Positions 11,088 to 21,371 are shown, counted from the stretch's first letter. The stretch: 64,000 bases of DNA from Forficula auricularia (GCA_024734495.1 JALMQS010000891.1:310001-374000), one strand, 5' to 3'. Notes: generated from the sequence alone by a model not told the origin. Numbers and translations: made by a program.

Positions 11088-11170
11088 TTATTTGAAAGTT
11101 TATAATAGGAAAATAAGGACAAGTTTTTATGTGTGACTTTTTTATTTATCAGCCAACGTTTCGTCCAAAT
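11088..11170. repeat. Solo arm of hammerhead foldback family G
   Basis: TTGAAAGTTTATAATAGGAA through TTATTTATCAGCCAACGTTTC matches the left arm at 48870-48940. It ends just inside the antisense hammerhead core (ACGTTTCGTC), so the ribozyme is incomplete. Confidence 0.65.
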
Positions 11171-11601
11171 TTTCTTGTTATCTTCATTGCCATTGAAGAC
11201 CATCAGAAACATAAATTCCAAAAAATATTTGGCACATTCACATAAACAATTTTTCTTTCTTCTCTTTTTATATTAACAATTACATTAGATATAAATCAGT
11301 AATAACATAAATAGAATGAGGCAAAGGCTAAGAGAAACAAAGAGGTTGTCCTCTGCTTGATGCAAATAAACATACACACATATATGTGGAAATATATATC
11401 TGTATATATATCGAAACTATAGTTTCAAACAAATAAATAATATATATAGTAAAACTCGAGTTATAACCAAAAAACTAAAACTACCTGATTATAAAGGACG
11501 AGCTGCTCCGGGCGTGCCGAAGGCCTGATATTACAATAGTTGTAAATGAACATAACAAACAATATAACAAAAATCTTTGATTTTTCAGAAGTCGTCTTGA
11601 G

Positions 11602-11843
11602 TTATTGGATAAAAAATACTTGGTAGGTTTCACATTAAGATATAAAAAATAAAACGAAAAGTTTCTTTCTGTTTCTCCTGAAGATGGGTTAGTCACCCGA
11701 AATATATATATCGAGATTAAAGATTCTCCAAAAATAAATTCGTTTTATTTTTTATATCTTAATGTGAAACCTACCAAGTATTTTTTATCCGATAATTTTG
11801 AAAAATGTTTCACCAAGTAGCAACACCAAATTCCTTAAAAACT
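11602..11843. mobile_element. Hammerhead foldback element, family C (copy 2), 11-bp TSD and empty site
   Basis: GTCGTCTTGAG flanks it at 11591-11601 and 11844-11854. The same flanking sequence occurs uninterrupted on the other strand at 12794-12804, an empty site. The left end is truncated and the right end complete (ATGTTTCACCAAGTAGCAAC, then ACCAAATTCCTTAAAAACT). Confidence 0.92.
11665..11725 (+). ncRNA. Hammerhead ribozyme, family C, best single copy
   Basis: The core is 11678-11712: CTGAAGA, TGGGTTAGTCACCC (GGGT/ACCC), GAA, ATATATATAT, C17. Stem I: TCTC/GAGA adjoining the core, a 5x2 internal loop, then TCTTT/AAAGA. All invariant core bases are present. Stem III is self-complementary with no loop, so it would need pairing between two RNAs. 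Confidence 0.88.
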
Positions 11844-12239
11844 GTCGTCTTGAGGTTGTACAATTCAAATGAAAAACTGTTGTTTAGACTCGAATTTCGG
11901 AATTTCCTTCCCGGACTGAACCTGGGTTCTAATAAAACCATCTCTAGTTTCCTGGCTACAAACAGTTGCTGAAGCTTCAGTAACTAGTTTAGTATGTCTT
12001 TCAACGGCCTGTGAATGACAAGGAAACTTGACGATATTCATTTTGAAGCCAGTTTTGATGATTTCATGCAAGTTTGATTCGGACAAAAGTAGAGTGGCTG
12101 CCCGCTCATGAATGATAGCGTCATCTCAATTAATCATGCTGTAATATTCACTGTGAAGAAAAATCTAATTTGGGAATGTGAAACGGGCGTATATCATTGC
12201 CCCGAATGAATCTTTTAGCAGAGTTCGTCATGAGAGTTT

Positions 12240-12830
12240 ACGCTTTTCTTGGTTCGAAATTAAAAATCTCCCAAAAGCCACTCATGGTGCCCGACATCAA
12301 TTATCACAAAGAGCTCCTTCTTACCAGAAAAATACAAAAAGGTTGTCTTTGATGCTATCCAGAGAAAGGCCTACTTTGCGCACTCGGAAAACTTAATATT
12401 AGTCATGCTGCAGGATGAAAGGCAACATATTCGTGAACTCGGACTGCGACGGATAATTAAGGCTAGAGGCAGCATTCGGACCAGTGGTAAACACCCGTTT
12501 CACATTCCCAAATTAGATTTTTCTTCACAGGAATATTCATGAGCAGGCAGCCACTCTACTGCTATCCGAATCAAACTTGCATGAAATCATCAAACCTGGC
12601 TTCAAAATGAATATCGCCAAGTTTCCTTGTCATTCACAGGCCGTTGAAAGACATATTAAACTAGTTACTGAAGCTTCAGCAACTGTTTGTGGCCAGGAAA
12701 CCAGAGATGGTTTTATTAGAACCCAGATTCAGTCCAGGAAGGAAATTCCGAAATTCGAGTCTAAACAACAGTTCTTCAAGTGAATTGTACAACCTCAAGA
12801 CGACTTCTGAAAAATCAAAGATTTTGTTAT
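12240..12830 (+). pseudogene. Mobile-element protein remnant, plus arm (copy 1)
   Basis: Frame fragments give AIQRKAYFAHSENLILVMLQ and DERQHIRELGLRRIIKARG (about 12350-12470), then after a stop HEIIKPGFKMNIAKFPCHSQ and VERHIKLVTEASATVCG (12580-12690). Two frame breaks separate the parts. Same family as the minus-strand arm, and duplicated at 21587-22130. Function unknown; the coding is decayed. Confidence 0.55.
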
Positions 12831-12849
12831 ATTGTTTGTTATGTTCATT

Positions 12850-13670
12850 TACAACTATTGTAATATCAGAGATAAAATAAAATTAAAATCTTGCTTTTTC
12901 ACTCCAACCATACTGTACAGTGTACACAATATGGTTGAAACTTTAAATAAAATGTGCAACCTCAAGACATTTGAATTTTGGCTCAAAATTTTTAGAGAAT
13001 AGTTTTGAGCCCCATAGGCAACTATTAAGAGGTCAGGCATATCAAAATTCAAAAAATTTTGTTTTTCACTCCAATCTATTCTGCATACGATTCTAAATCT
13101 GCAAGTCTCGACCATTAGCATTTTTGATTAGGCTGAATTTTGTCTTCATAGCTTCCCTAATAAATTTATTTGTGAAAAAATCAATCAATAAATGTTTCTT
13201 TCTTTCAAAGATTTATGGTAAGTTTTTATTTTATTTTTTTAACATACCTAATAGATTATATAATTTATAATTTTGTTTTTAATTTTTATGAAAAAACTAA
13301 TCAAGCAATTTTAATACTATTATCATAGTAGGTAGGTGATTTTTTTCCATTTTTTAAATTGTTCAATTTATTCAATAAAATTCAAAAATCCTTTATATTA
13401 TTTTTTAAAATGTCCCTCGTATAGAAATTTAATAAAGAAAACAATTATCCCGAGCTGTATTTCCAAGGTGATAAAAATTTTAAAAATGTAAAAAATAATA
13501 TACTTATTGCTTTTATGGGAACTTAAAAAAAAGTCTGATAATCTTTAAAACAATTCGGAATTTTAGGATTATAGACATTTTATACATTTTTAATTATATT
13601 AAATAATAAAAAATGTAATAAATTAAAAAAAAGTTTCTAGCGATGAAACTAGTTTAAAAATTTATGAAAT
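12850..13670. other. Non-coding part of the duplicated block
   Basis: AT-rich DNA with two short inverted CTCAAAACTATTCTC-type segments near 12995. No gene. Identical in order to 22200-23010. Confidence 0.5.
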
Positions 13671-13699
13671 ACACTGCCGGCCAAAAAACGTAACACTTA

Positions 13700-13907
13700 G
13701 GGCCAGTTGTATGTCGGTTGGTAAACTCTTTTTAAACGTTGACAAAGGGTAAAACCTTAGAATTCACTTTGTCGCCGGGTAGGACGAGCCAATCAGATGA
13801 CAGTGCCTGTCATCTGATTGGTCGTCCCACCCGGCACAAAGTGAATTCTAAGGTTTTACCCTTTGTCAACGTTTAAAAAGGTTTACCAACCGACTTAGAA
13901 CTGGCCC
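13700..13907. mobile_element. GGGCCRGTTGTATGTCG MITE (copy 3)
   Basis: A long perfect-stem foldback (GTAAAACCTTAGAATTCACT and complement) inserted 28 bp inside the Tc1-like left TIR, flanked by TTA. Confidence 0.85.
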
Positions 13908-14042
13908 TTAGATTTTTTTTTAAATAGTTAATAAAATGTATTTTTAATGTAATGAAATTGAATAAACTTTTAATATGATATATTTTTAAGCTCTCTTAAA
14001 AAGTATAACATAAATTTTAAAAATTTTATTTAAAAATTACTA

Positions 14043-14762
14043 TTTAAGGTAGTTGTTTCGCGAGAATACTAGCAAAAAGTTTATGCTAGAGTATATAGAA
14101 CAGACAATAAGAATTCATAAGCTCAAAACTTTTTGCTGTTTATGTACCGATTCTAGCCAATCCCGTGCTCGTTTGACAAATTTGGCACCATTGTAAGAGA
14201 TTGAATATTTTTATATTAAAATGACAGATAAAATACATTTTAAATTTCTATAAAAATCGTTTTGTCATTTTTTAACAAATGTAATCAACGCCTACGTTAC
14301 ACTTTATGATAATTATAATTTTGAAAAAATCTAGCGCATGCGCGCTTTATACATCTTTCGCTGGTTAAATAAATCCGCTGTTGCCAAATTGTTTTTAGTG
14401 TAAATTTTTTTATACATTTTTCATTATTTATTCATTATTATCTCAGAAACTGTGTTGTAACTATGAATCAAAATTGTCTTAAAATATGTATTGGTTATTG
14501 TTTAATGTTGGTTTAGTTTTTTATAAAAATGGTAAGATGGGTTTGTTAATTATAATTAAATATGTATGTACATTTTCCATATCCGTATAGTGCAATGTTA
14601 AAGAGCCTGAAAAACTCGATTTTTGAAATTTAATATCTCCGGAACTGTATTGTTCATAAATTTCGTTTTGCCACCAATCGATGCAGAAGTATTTAAATAA
14701 TAATCTATCTAAATTTCAAAAAAATCCTAAGAAAACCCATTTGGCGGAACAACTACCTTAAA
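14043..14762. mobile_element. TIR element TTTAAGGTAGTTGTTYCGC (copy 1)
   Basis: Ends TTTAAGGTAGTTGTTTCGCG and GGCGGAACAACTACCTTAAA. No ORF. Half copies occur at 18635-19020 and 59100-59226. The interior holds GCGCATGCGC (about 14335), coincidentally like an NRF-1 site. Confidence 0.75.
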
Positions 14763-15111
14763 TGAAATAAAAGCGGATAATTTGATATTTTTCGATTTTT
14801 GATGAAATCTAATATCTTTATTATAATCATTCAATTACTGTTTTTCTTTTAATAATTAGTAGAGATTGTGGTGTTGGTGCAAAGTGAAACATCTTTAATA
14901 AAGATAAGAGTAAATAAATATTAAATTTAATATTCATTTACTATGAGTTAAGGATTCTTGGTCACTTGTTTCACATTAAAATTAAAAAAATTAAAAGATG
15001 TAAAATTCTTTCAATATATATATGTATCGATCCATCTTCAGGAAGCTATCAAAAATATCAGCTATTTTCTGTACTTCCTGAAGATGGATTCATAGCCCGA
15101 AATATATATAA

Positions 15112-15390
15112 CTCTTAAGGAGTTCGGTGTTGGTTCTGAGGTGAAAACATTTTAATATAATAATAAAACTTGAGTAAGATGCGAGGTAGGTTTCACAAAA
15201 AAAAGAAATAAAACAAAATTGAGTTTTGAATTCGATATATTTCGGGGTTAGCCCATCATCAGGAGTCTAAGAAAACTGATTATATATTGGAAAAATAATA
15301 TATATAAATAATATAAATATATCGAATTCAAAACTCAAATTTGTTTTATTTCTTTTTTTGTGAAACCTACCTCGTATCTTACTCAAGTTT
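15112..15390. mobile_element. Hammerhead foldback family B nested in family A (copy 1)
   Basis: Starts TCTTAAGGAGTTCGGTGTTGG with GGTGAAAACATTTT, then GGTAGGTTTCACAAAAAAAA. The right arm ends TATCTTACTCAAGTTTTATT without its terminal module. It entered family A within the AT palindrome of stem III, just after GAAATATATATA (15099-15110). Confidence 0.75.
15234..15262 (-). ncRNA. Hammerhead ribozyme core, family B
   Basis: CTGATGA, TGGGCTAACCCC (GGG/CCC), GAA, ATATAT, C17. Stem I: TC/GA next to the core, internal loop, then AGTTTT/AAAACT (6 bp). Confidence 0.8.
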
Positions 15391-15530
15391 TATTATTATA
15401 TCGAAATATATATATTATATATTGAAAAAATTGTTTACATCTTTTTATTTTTTAATTTTAATGTGAAACAAGTGACCGAGAATCCTTAACTCATAGTAAA
15501 TGAATATTAAATATAATGTAATGAAATGAG

Positions 15531-17455
15531 TATCTATTTGAGAAAGAAAGATTGAAATTCCTTCTCAAAATCAACTTGTGATATAAATCAATAATACTAT
15601 TATTTATGAATTTAGGTCATTTATCTAAGATTTTAATAGATATGTTTATATTGCATGTAGGAGGGTTTTGTCCCCTCGGGAGTCGAACCCAAGCACTAGT
15701 ACGCTTTCCGGGCAACTAGTCCAGACCCTTGAGACACTTACCTCCAAACATGCAACATATAACGAAAGCCACTGATTTTCACTCCATTCAACTCGATTGG
15801 AATAGTAAAAATTAATGCTTAACTGAAATAAAGATTCAGCACCGGACCAATGCATAGGCAAATATTTGTAATGAAATGAGTATCTATTTGAGAAAGAAAG
15901 ATTGAAATTCTTCTCAAAATCAACTTGTGATATAAATCAATAATACTATTATTTATGAATTTAGGTCATTTATCTAAGATTTTAATAGATATGTTTATAT
16001 TGCATGTAGGAGGGTTTTGTCCCCTCGGGAGTCGAACCCAAGCACTGGTGCGCTGTCCGGGCGACTGGTCCAGACCCTTGAGACACTTGCCTCCAAACAT
16101 GCAACATATAACGAAAGCCACTGATTTTCACTCCATTCAACTCGATTGGAATAGTAAAAATTAATGCTTAACTGAAATAAAGATTCAGCACTGGACCAAT
16201 GATAGGCAAATAGTTGTAATGAAATGATGTATCTGTTTGAGAAGAAAGATTGAAGTGCCTTCTCAAGGGTCTGGACTTGTATGCAACCGGATAATGCGTA
16301 CTAGTGCTATGGATTTAGGCTTATCGAGGGGATCTAATAGACCCTGCCTACATTGCAATGTAGGACGGTATCTGTCAAACCCTCAGATGAGCCTAAATCC
16401 ATAGCACTAGTACGCATTATCCGAGTTATAGTCACAAGTTGATTTTGAGAAGGAATTTCAATCTTTCTTTCTCGAAAGCTACTCATTTCATCACAACATT
16501 TGCCAATCATTGGTACAGTGCTGAATCTTATGCTCAGCTAAGCATTAATTATTACTATTCCAATCGAGTTGAATGGAGTGAAAATCAGTGGCTTTCGTTA
16601 TATGTTGCATGTTTGGAGGTAAGTGTCTCAAGGGTCTGGACTAGTTGCCCGGAAAGCGTACTAGTGCTTGGGTTCGACTCCCGAGGGGACAAAACCCTCC
16701 TACATGCAATATAAACATATCTATTAAAATCTTAGATAAATGACCTAAATTCATAAATAATAGTATTATTGATTTATATCACAAGTTGATTTTGAGAAGG
16801 AATTTCAATCTTTCTTTCTCAAATAGATACTCATTTCATTACAAATATTTGCCTATGCATTGGTCCGGTGCTGAATCTTTATTTCAGTTAAGCATTAATT
16901 TTTACTATTCCAATCGAGTTGAATGGAGTGAAAATCAGTGGCTTTCGTTATATGTTGCATGTTTGGAGGTAAGTGTCTCAAGGGTCTGGACTAGTTGCCC
17001 GGAAAGCGTACTAGTGCTTGGGTTCGACTCCCGAGGGACAAAACCCTCCTACATGCAATATAAACATATCTATTAAAATCTTAGATAAATGACCTAAATT
17101 CATAAATAATAGTATTATTGATTTATATCACAAGTTGATTTTGAGAAGGAATTTCAATCTTTCTTTCTCAAATAGATACTCATTTCATTACAAATATTTG
17201 CCTATGCATTGGTCCGGTGCTGAATCTTTATTTCAGTTAAGCATTAATTTTTACTATTCCAATCGAGTTGAATGGAGTGAAAATCAGTGGCTTTCGTTAT
17301 ATGTTGCATGTTTGGAGGTAAGTGTCTCAAGGGTCTGGACTAGTTGCCCGGAAAGCGTACTAGTGCTTGGGTTCGACTCCCGAGGGGACAAAACCCTCCT
17401 ACATGCAATATAAACATATCTATTAAAATCTTAGATAAATGACCTAAATTCATGA
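15531..17455. repeat. 349-bp tandem array with inverted halves (copy 1)
   Basis: Two minus-oriented units (15531-16225) and three plus-oriented units (about 16436-17455) at a 349-bp period face each other across a 125-bp hairpin (16297-16423). Each unit holds GGTTCGACTCCCG, a perfect tRNA B-box, preceded by a weak A-box-like stretch, and an incidental 91-96 codon ORF that repeats with the unit. I read it as a SINE- or tRNA-like satellite, not a gene family. Confidence 0.75.
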
Positions 17456-17554
17456 ACAATAATTAAAATATAATATTTATTTACTCTTATGTTTTTCTTT
17501 TGATAATATGCTTGAAATGCATTGAGTGGCTTTTCGATTAAACATATCAACATT

Positions 17555-17690
17555 ATGCCGTTTAGAATTACAGATTCTGCGAAAGCCGTTGCGTTAATCG
17601 AGCATGGACGCAGCAGCTACAGTACCTAGCCAATGTCGTTGGTACGACACCAACAAGTGTTAAACACTTATTAACAAAGGTTAAACATAT
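17555..17690 (+). pseudogene. Tc1-like transposase N-terminus remnant
   Basis: ATG opens MPFRITDSAKAVALIEHGRS, like a Tc1-type helix-turn-helix start, then a stop. A frame shift continues VVGTTPTSVKHLLTKV. It ends about 90 bp before the TIR. Copy 2 is at 26740-26875. Confidence 0.65.
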
Positions 17691-17825
17691 ATCATATTAA
17701 AAGTTTATTCAATTTCATTCCATTAAAGATACATTTCATTAGTTTTTTTCATCTAATTGTTACGTTTTTTGGCCGGCAGTGTAAGTAGATTACTTACATA
17801 TCTATACTACAGGTTGTTCTCTTCA

Positions 17826-18282
17826 GTTGAAAGAATAAATATTTTTATTTTAGGTTAAAACAAAATAAAATGAGAATCTTCTGCTTTTTAAATAAAATAA
17901 TTTTTAATTATTTCTAGAGACTATATAGCTTGCCTTCATCATCAGTCTATCACATCAATTAGTTACAAATTAAGATTTATACATAGAAAATTTTGAAAAA
18001 TATATAATGTCTTTTTCTTCATGTTTCTTCTTGGGAGATTAGAATATATTCTAATCTCCCAAGAAGAAACATGAAGAAAAAGACATTATATATTTTTCAA
18101 AATTTTCTATGTATAAATCTTAATTTGTAACTAATTTGAAATATTTGTGATAGACTGATGATGAAGGCAATGCCTTCGAAACTATAGTCTCTAGAAATAA
18201 TTAAAAATTATTTTATTTAAAAACAGAAGACTCTCTCATTTTATTTTATTTTTTAACCTAAAATAAAAACAATTCTGTTACC
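17826..18282. mobile_element. Hammerhead foldback family K (copy 1)
   Basis: The arms (AGAATCTTCTGCTTTTTAAA ... TTTAAAAACAGAAGACTCTC) enclose a very long perfect stem centred at 18050 (GATTAGAATATATTCTAATC). The right hammerhead is intact; the left one has lost the GAAA and part of stem II. Inserted immediately outside the Tc1-like right end. Confidence 0.8.
18155..18189 (+). ncRNA. Hammerhead ribozyme core, family K
   Basis: CTGATGA, TGAAGGCAATGCCTTC (GAAGGC/GCCTTC, 6 bp), GAA, ACTATAGT palindrome, C17. Stem I begins TAGA/TCTA. Confidence 0.85.
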
Positions 18283-18634
18283 ATCGACAGTGAAATCTTT
18301 TATTCAACTAATAAATATTTTTATGTTTTCAGTTACTGTTTATAGTACCTATATATTATTAGATCCATGAAATACCCGTTTCACAATTAAGTTGCATAAA
18401 AATTTAGCTTCTTTTAGAAAGAAAATGTTCAGTTCTTGAGAGCAATATGGAGTAAGCTGTTAAAATAGTCCATCAACTTTATTAGATTGAAAAAAACAAA
18501 AATTTTAAAACCAGTATATAAGCTTATATAGTAAATAAATACAAATCTTAAACAATCTTAAAAAGTTTATTTAATATCTAAACGTTTTGATAGAATTTCT
18601 ACTTTATCAATGAAATTTGAAAAAAAATAGTTGC

Positions 18635-19020
18635 TTTAAGGTAGTTGTTCCGCCAAATGGGTTTTCTTAGGATTTTTTTTGAAATTTAGATAGATTATTA
18701 TTTAAATACTTCTGCATCGATTGGTGGCAAAACGAAATTTATGAACAATACAGTTCCGGAGATATTAAATTTCAAAAAATCGAGTTTTTCAGGCTCTTTA
18801 ACATTGCACTATACGGGATATTGGAAAATTTACATACATATTTAATTATAATTAAGAAACTCTTCTTACCATTTTTATAAAAAACCAAACCAACATTAAA
18901 CAATAACCAATACATATTTTAAGAGAATTTTGATTTATAGTTACAACACAGTTTCTGAGATAATAATGAATAAATAATGAAAAATGTATAAAAAAAAATT
19001 TAGACCAAAAACAATTTGGC
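18635..19020. repeat. Half copy of the TTTAAGGTAGTTGTT element
   Basis: Reverse complement of about 14380-14762. Ends inside the element near CAATTTGGC. Copy 2 at 27833-28212. Confidence 0.7.
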
Positions 19021-19179
19021 TATCTATTTTATTATTAATTGATTGAGAGCCTAAATTAGTGTTGTTATATAAAGCAGGAGTAATTCCATATGATCTAAGA
19101 GTAGAAGATAATGGAGAGTGATTAGAAATGAAGGGGAATCTTTTAAATGTTTGTTCAGTTCCATAGTGTTATATAATAA

Positions 19180-19517
19180 CAAAACTTGAGTAAGATACGA
19201 GGTAGGTTTCACAAAAAAGAAATAAAACAAAATTGAGTTTTGAATTCGATATATTTCGGGGGTTAGCCCATCATCAGGAGTCTAAGAAAACTGATTATAT
19301 ATTGGAAAAATAGTTTTACAAGTAACAATTTTTATTAGATAAGAAAGTAACTGTTTTCTGTTGCTCCTGAAGATGGGTTAGCCACCCGCAAAATATATAT
19401 ATCGAGATTAAAGTCTCTCCAAAAATAAATTCGTTTTAGTTTTATATCTTAATGTGAAACCTACCAAATAATTTTAAAAAATGTTTCACCAAGTACCAAC
19501 ACCAAATTCTTTAAAAA
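19180..19517. mobile_element. Chimeric foldback: family B left arm, family C right arm (copy 1)
   Basis: The left arm and its antisense hammerhead (19248-19277) are family B, but the right half from about 19340 is family C, ending ACCAACACCAAATTC. The two arms are therefore not complementary. The family C core has an extra base (GCAAAA at 19388-19393), which should inactivate it; the copy at 28561 is intact. Confidence 0.8.
19248..19277 (-). ncRNA. Hammerhead ribozyme core, family B
   Basis: CTGATGA, TGGGCTAACCCCC, GAA, ATATAT, C17; same stem I as 15234-15262. Confidence 0.78.
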
Positions 19518-19724
19518 CTAATTTTAGTATTAGTGGAATGATTAGACGAGAGAAAGGAATGATATTGTCAATGAAAGGTTTTCTAAATACTTGCTAATTT
19601 AATTTTTTGATGAGATAGTTATTTAGAGGCTCAGAAAAGTTTTTTCTCATTATTTTATATTTACACCACTTCTATCCCAAAAAAACTTTTACCTCAACAC
19701 ATATTTCTAATTTTGTATTCAGTT

Positions 19725-19850
19725 TTTTATCTTAACTCCTGATGATGGGCTCGTAACCTGGAATAAATATATCGAGATAAAACTGAAAACATATGTAATT
19801 TTTTGTGAAACCTACCTTACAATTTTACTTACTTTTATTATGTAAAAATG
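19725..19850 (+). repeat. Decayed hammerhead arm, family L
   Basis: CTCCTGATGATGGGCTCGTA then CCTGGAATAAATATATCGAG, followed by TTTGTGAAACCTACC. Stem I arms (CAGTTTT.../...AAAACTG) remain, but GAAA is replaced by GGAATAAA. Copy 2 at about 28920-29040. Confidence 0.55.
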
Positions 19851-19999
19851 AAAAAAATAGTTTCTTTAAAAAATGAACACATAAATATAATTAAATATAA
19901 AGTTTTTGAGCCGAGAGTAGCAGAATTTTATATATTGAAGGAGACAATAAAAGAGGTGTGTCTTCTGCTGGAATTATAAATTTTATTTATTTATAACGA

Positions 20000-20034
20000 G
20001 ACTATAGTTTCGAGGGCTTTGCCCTCTTCATCAG
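20000..20034 (-). ncRNA. Hammerhead ribozyme core, family F (left)
   Basis: CTGATGA, AGAGGGCAAAGCCCTC (GAGGGC/GCCCTC, 6 bp, AAA loop), GAA, ACTATAGT palindrome, C17. Confidence 0.85.
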
Positions 20035-20110
20035 TCTATTACAATCGGATCCACAGGAATTAATTTATGAATCTTTCATAAATTAACTCCTGTGAATCGA
20101 TTGTAATAGA

Positions 20111-20145
20111 CTGATGAAGAGGGCAAAGCCCTCGAAACTATAGTC
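20111..20145 (+). ncRNA. Hammerhead ribozyme core, family F (right)
   Basis: Same core as its partner. Stem I: GA/TC by the core, internal loop, then TTGT/ATAA (with one G-U). Predicted cleavage after C20145. Confidence 0.85.
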
Positions 20146-20387
20146 TCGTTATAAATAAATAAAATTTATAATTCCAGCTGAAGACACACTCTTTTATTGT
20201 CTCCTTCAATAAATATAATTGATAGTTGATTTATATTCATTCCTTAAAATAACTATTTTTACAAATTTCTTATAATAAAGCGAGAAATTATACTGAAAAG
20301 TTTGGATTTTAAACGTTTTAACGTTTTAAGATTGTTTTTTTTTTTATAAAAAAAGATTTGTATTTATTTATATATTACACTGTTCGA

Positions 20388-21088
20388 CAAAAAATTTTTC
20401 CGTAAACCCAGTAGTTTTATTTATATGCTGATTATCATGCAATTTCCCGATTTTTTACAACACGTTAGAATTTTGAGATATTATCGGTCAAAATGACGAA
20501 AAAGGCCATTTTGACCTATTTTCGAGTCCCATTAAATATTAAACAGCAATATTTGAAATCCAAATATTTTGTTGACATAAACGAAAACAGCTTCCTCTTT
20601 GATTTTCAAATTACCACTTGTTTTTAGCTCAATTAGAACTCGAGTTATAACTAAAAAACTAAAACTACCTGATTATAAAGGATAATAAACATAGATAAAA
20701 ACATGAGGTCTTAGTTTTTTTAGCTATAAACTAAGACCATGTTTTTATCTATGATGATTGTCCTTTATAAATCACGTAGTTTTAGTTTTTTAATCATAAC
20801 TCGAGTTCTAATTGAGCTACAAACAAGTGGTAATTTAGAAATCAAAGAGGAAGCTTGTTTCTATTACATCAACAAAACATTTTGATTTCAAATATTGCTG
20901 TTTATACTATTAATGGGACTCAAAAATAGGTCAAAATGGCCTTTTCGTCATTTTGACCGGTAATATCTCAAAACTATGACGTGTTATAAAAAATCGGGAA
21001 TTGCATGCTAATCAGTGTATAAAACTCTACTGGAATCCTGTGGTAGGTTTACGAGGAGAACTTTTTGTTTAATTTTTGTCGAGCAGTG
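20388..21088. mobile_element. Palindromic CACTGTTCGAC MITE (copy 1)
   Basis: Ends CACTGTTCGACAAAAAATTT and AATTTTTGTCGAGCAGTG; about 700 bp, almost one long hairpin, with arms containing GGTCAAAATGACGAAAAAGG and complement. Tc1/mariner-like ends, no transposase. Copy 2 at 29572-30284. Confidence 0.8.
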
Positions 21089-21135
21089 TTATTATCATTT
21101 CCGTTCATAATCTGTATTAATTTGAATGATTTTTG

Positions 21136-21371
21136 GTCGCAGTTCACCTCAGGATCACACATTCGTCTTGCATACATTAGCTTCTTTATCTCAGCTAGCC
21201 GTTATTGAAGACTCAAGACTTAAAAATGTCGGCACATTCACATTCATGGGCTTGCTGAAATTAAGTTGAAAGCATCTTTTCGCCGAGGGGCGAACCGCGA
21301 TATTGTGAAAGAGACAATAAGTAGTATCACCATCTTCTGGAGACTGTTTATGGAATATCATTGTTAGTATA
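21136..21371. repeat. Fragment of the 30.5-31.6 kb repeat next to the gap
   Basis: TTTTGGTCGCAGTTCACCTC, CACACATTCGTC and GTCGGCACATTCACATT match 30550-30670 and 31340-31450. It includes a piece of the GAGGGGTGAACCGCGA MITE. Breaks off at the Ns. Confidence 0.65.

Larger units (their letters stand above)
11480..12135 (-). pseudogene. Mobile-element protein remnant (PCHSQAVERH type), inverted arm
   Basis: Minus-strand codons at 11865-12086 give HEIIKTGFKMNIVKFPCHSQ, then AVERHTKLVTEASATV and DGFIRTQ. I recall similar peptides from transposon-like predicted proteins in arthropods but cannot name the superfamily. A family C element is inserted just before its 3' part. A diverged inverted copy lies at 12240-12830, together forming a foldback. 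Confidence 0.55.
14857..17491. mobile_element. Family A foldback, heavily nested (copy 1)
   Basis: Flanked by TTTTTCTTTTAATAAT (14841-14856) and TTTTTCTTTTGATAAT (17492-17507), a 16-bp duplication with one mismatch. The left module is complete (AGTAGAGATTGTGGTGTTGG), the right arm truncated at ACTCTTATG. A family B element sits in the centre and the 349-bp array in the right arm. Its own left hammerhead is degenerate (no GAAA); the right one (15078-15110) has a weak stem II and is cut by the family B insertion. Confidence 0.8.
13672..17781 (+). mobile_element. Tc1-like element with nested insertions (copy 1)
   Basis: The termini CACTGCCGGCCAAAAAACGT and ACGTTTTTTGGCCGGCAGTG are perfect inverted repeats with TA on both sides. 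Only the transposase N-terminus survives at the right end (17555-17690). The interior is occupied by a GGGCC MITE, a TTTAAGGTAGTTGTT element, a family A foldback, a family B foldback and the 349-bp array. Copy 2: 23013-26966. Confidence 0.85.
19941..20216. mobile_element. Hammerhead foldback family F (copy 1), both ribozymes intact
   Basis: Ends GAAGGAGACAATAAAAGAGG and TTTTATTGTCTCCTTC; the arms carry TTATAACGAGACTATAG and complement; an asymmetric centre of about 75 bp. Two hammerheads face outward. No terminal GTTTCAC module, unlike families A-E. Confidence 0.85.
12124..21135. repeat. 9-kb duplicated block, copy 1
   Basis: Starts CTCAATTAATCATGCTGTAA and matches the block starting at 21472 almost base for base. 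Both contain the same nested elements in the same order, with differences mainly single indels and a rearranged 349-bp array. A 100-N gap separates the copies. It could be a real tandem duplication or two alleles placed side by side by the assembler. Confidence 0.9.

Noticed and set aside
11665..11725. Reading the CTGAAGATGG...GAAA motif as a simple palindromic MITE centre
   Set aside because: Conserved single-strand bases (CTGANGA, GAAA, U/C) and family-specific paired stems fit a hammerhead and are not needed for a plain palindrome.
14334..14343. GCGCATGCGC as a second NRF-1 site
   Set aside because: Lies inside a TIR element far from any gene; duplicated at about 23668 with the block. Probably chance.
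16439..17413. Repeated 91-96 codon ORFs (MILRRNFNLSFS...)
   Set aside because: They recur exactly with the 349-bp satellite period and include tRNA-like sequence. No sign of selection on protein.
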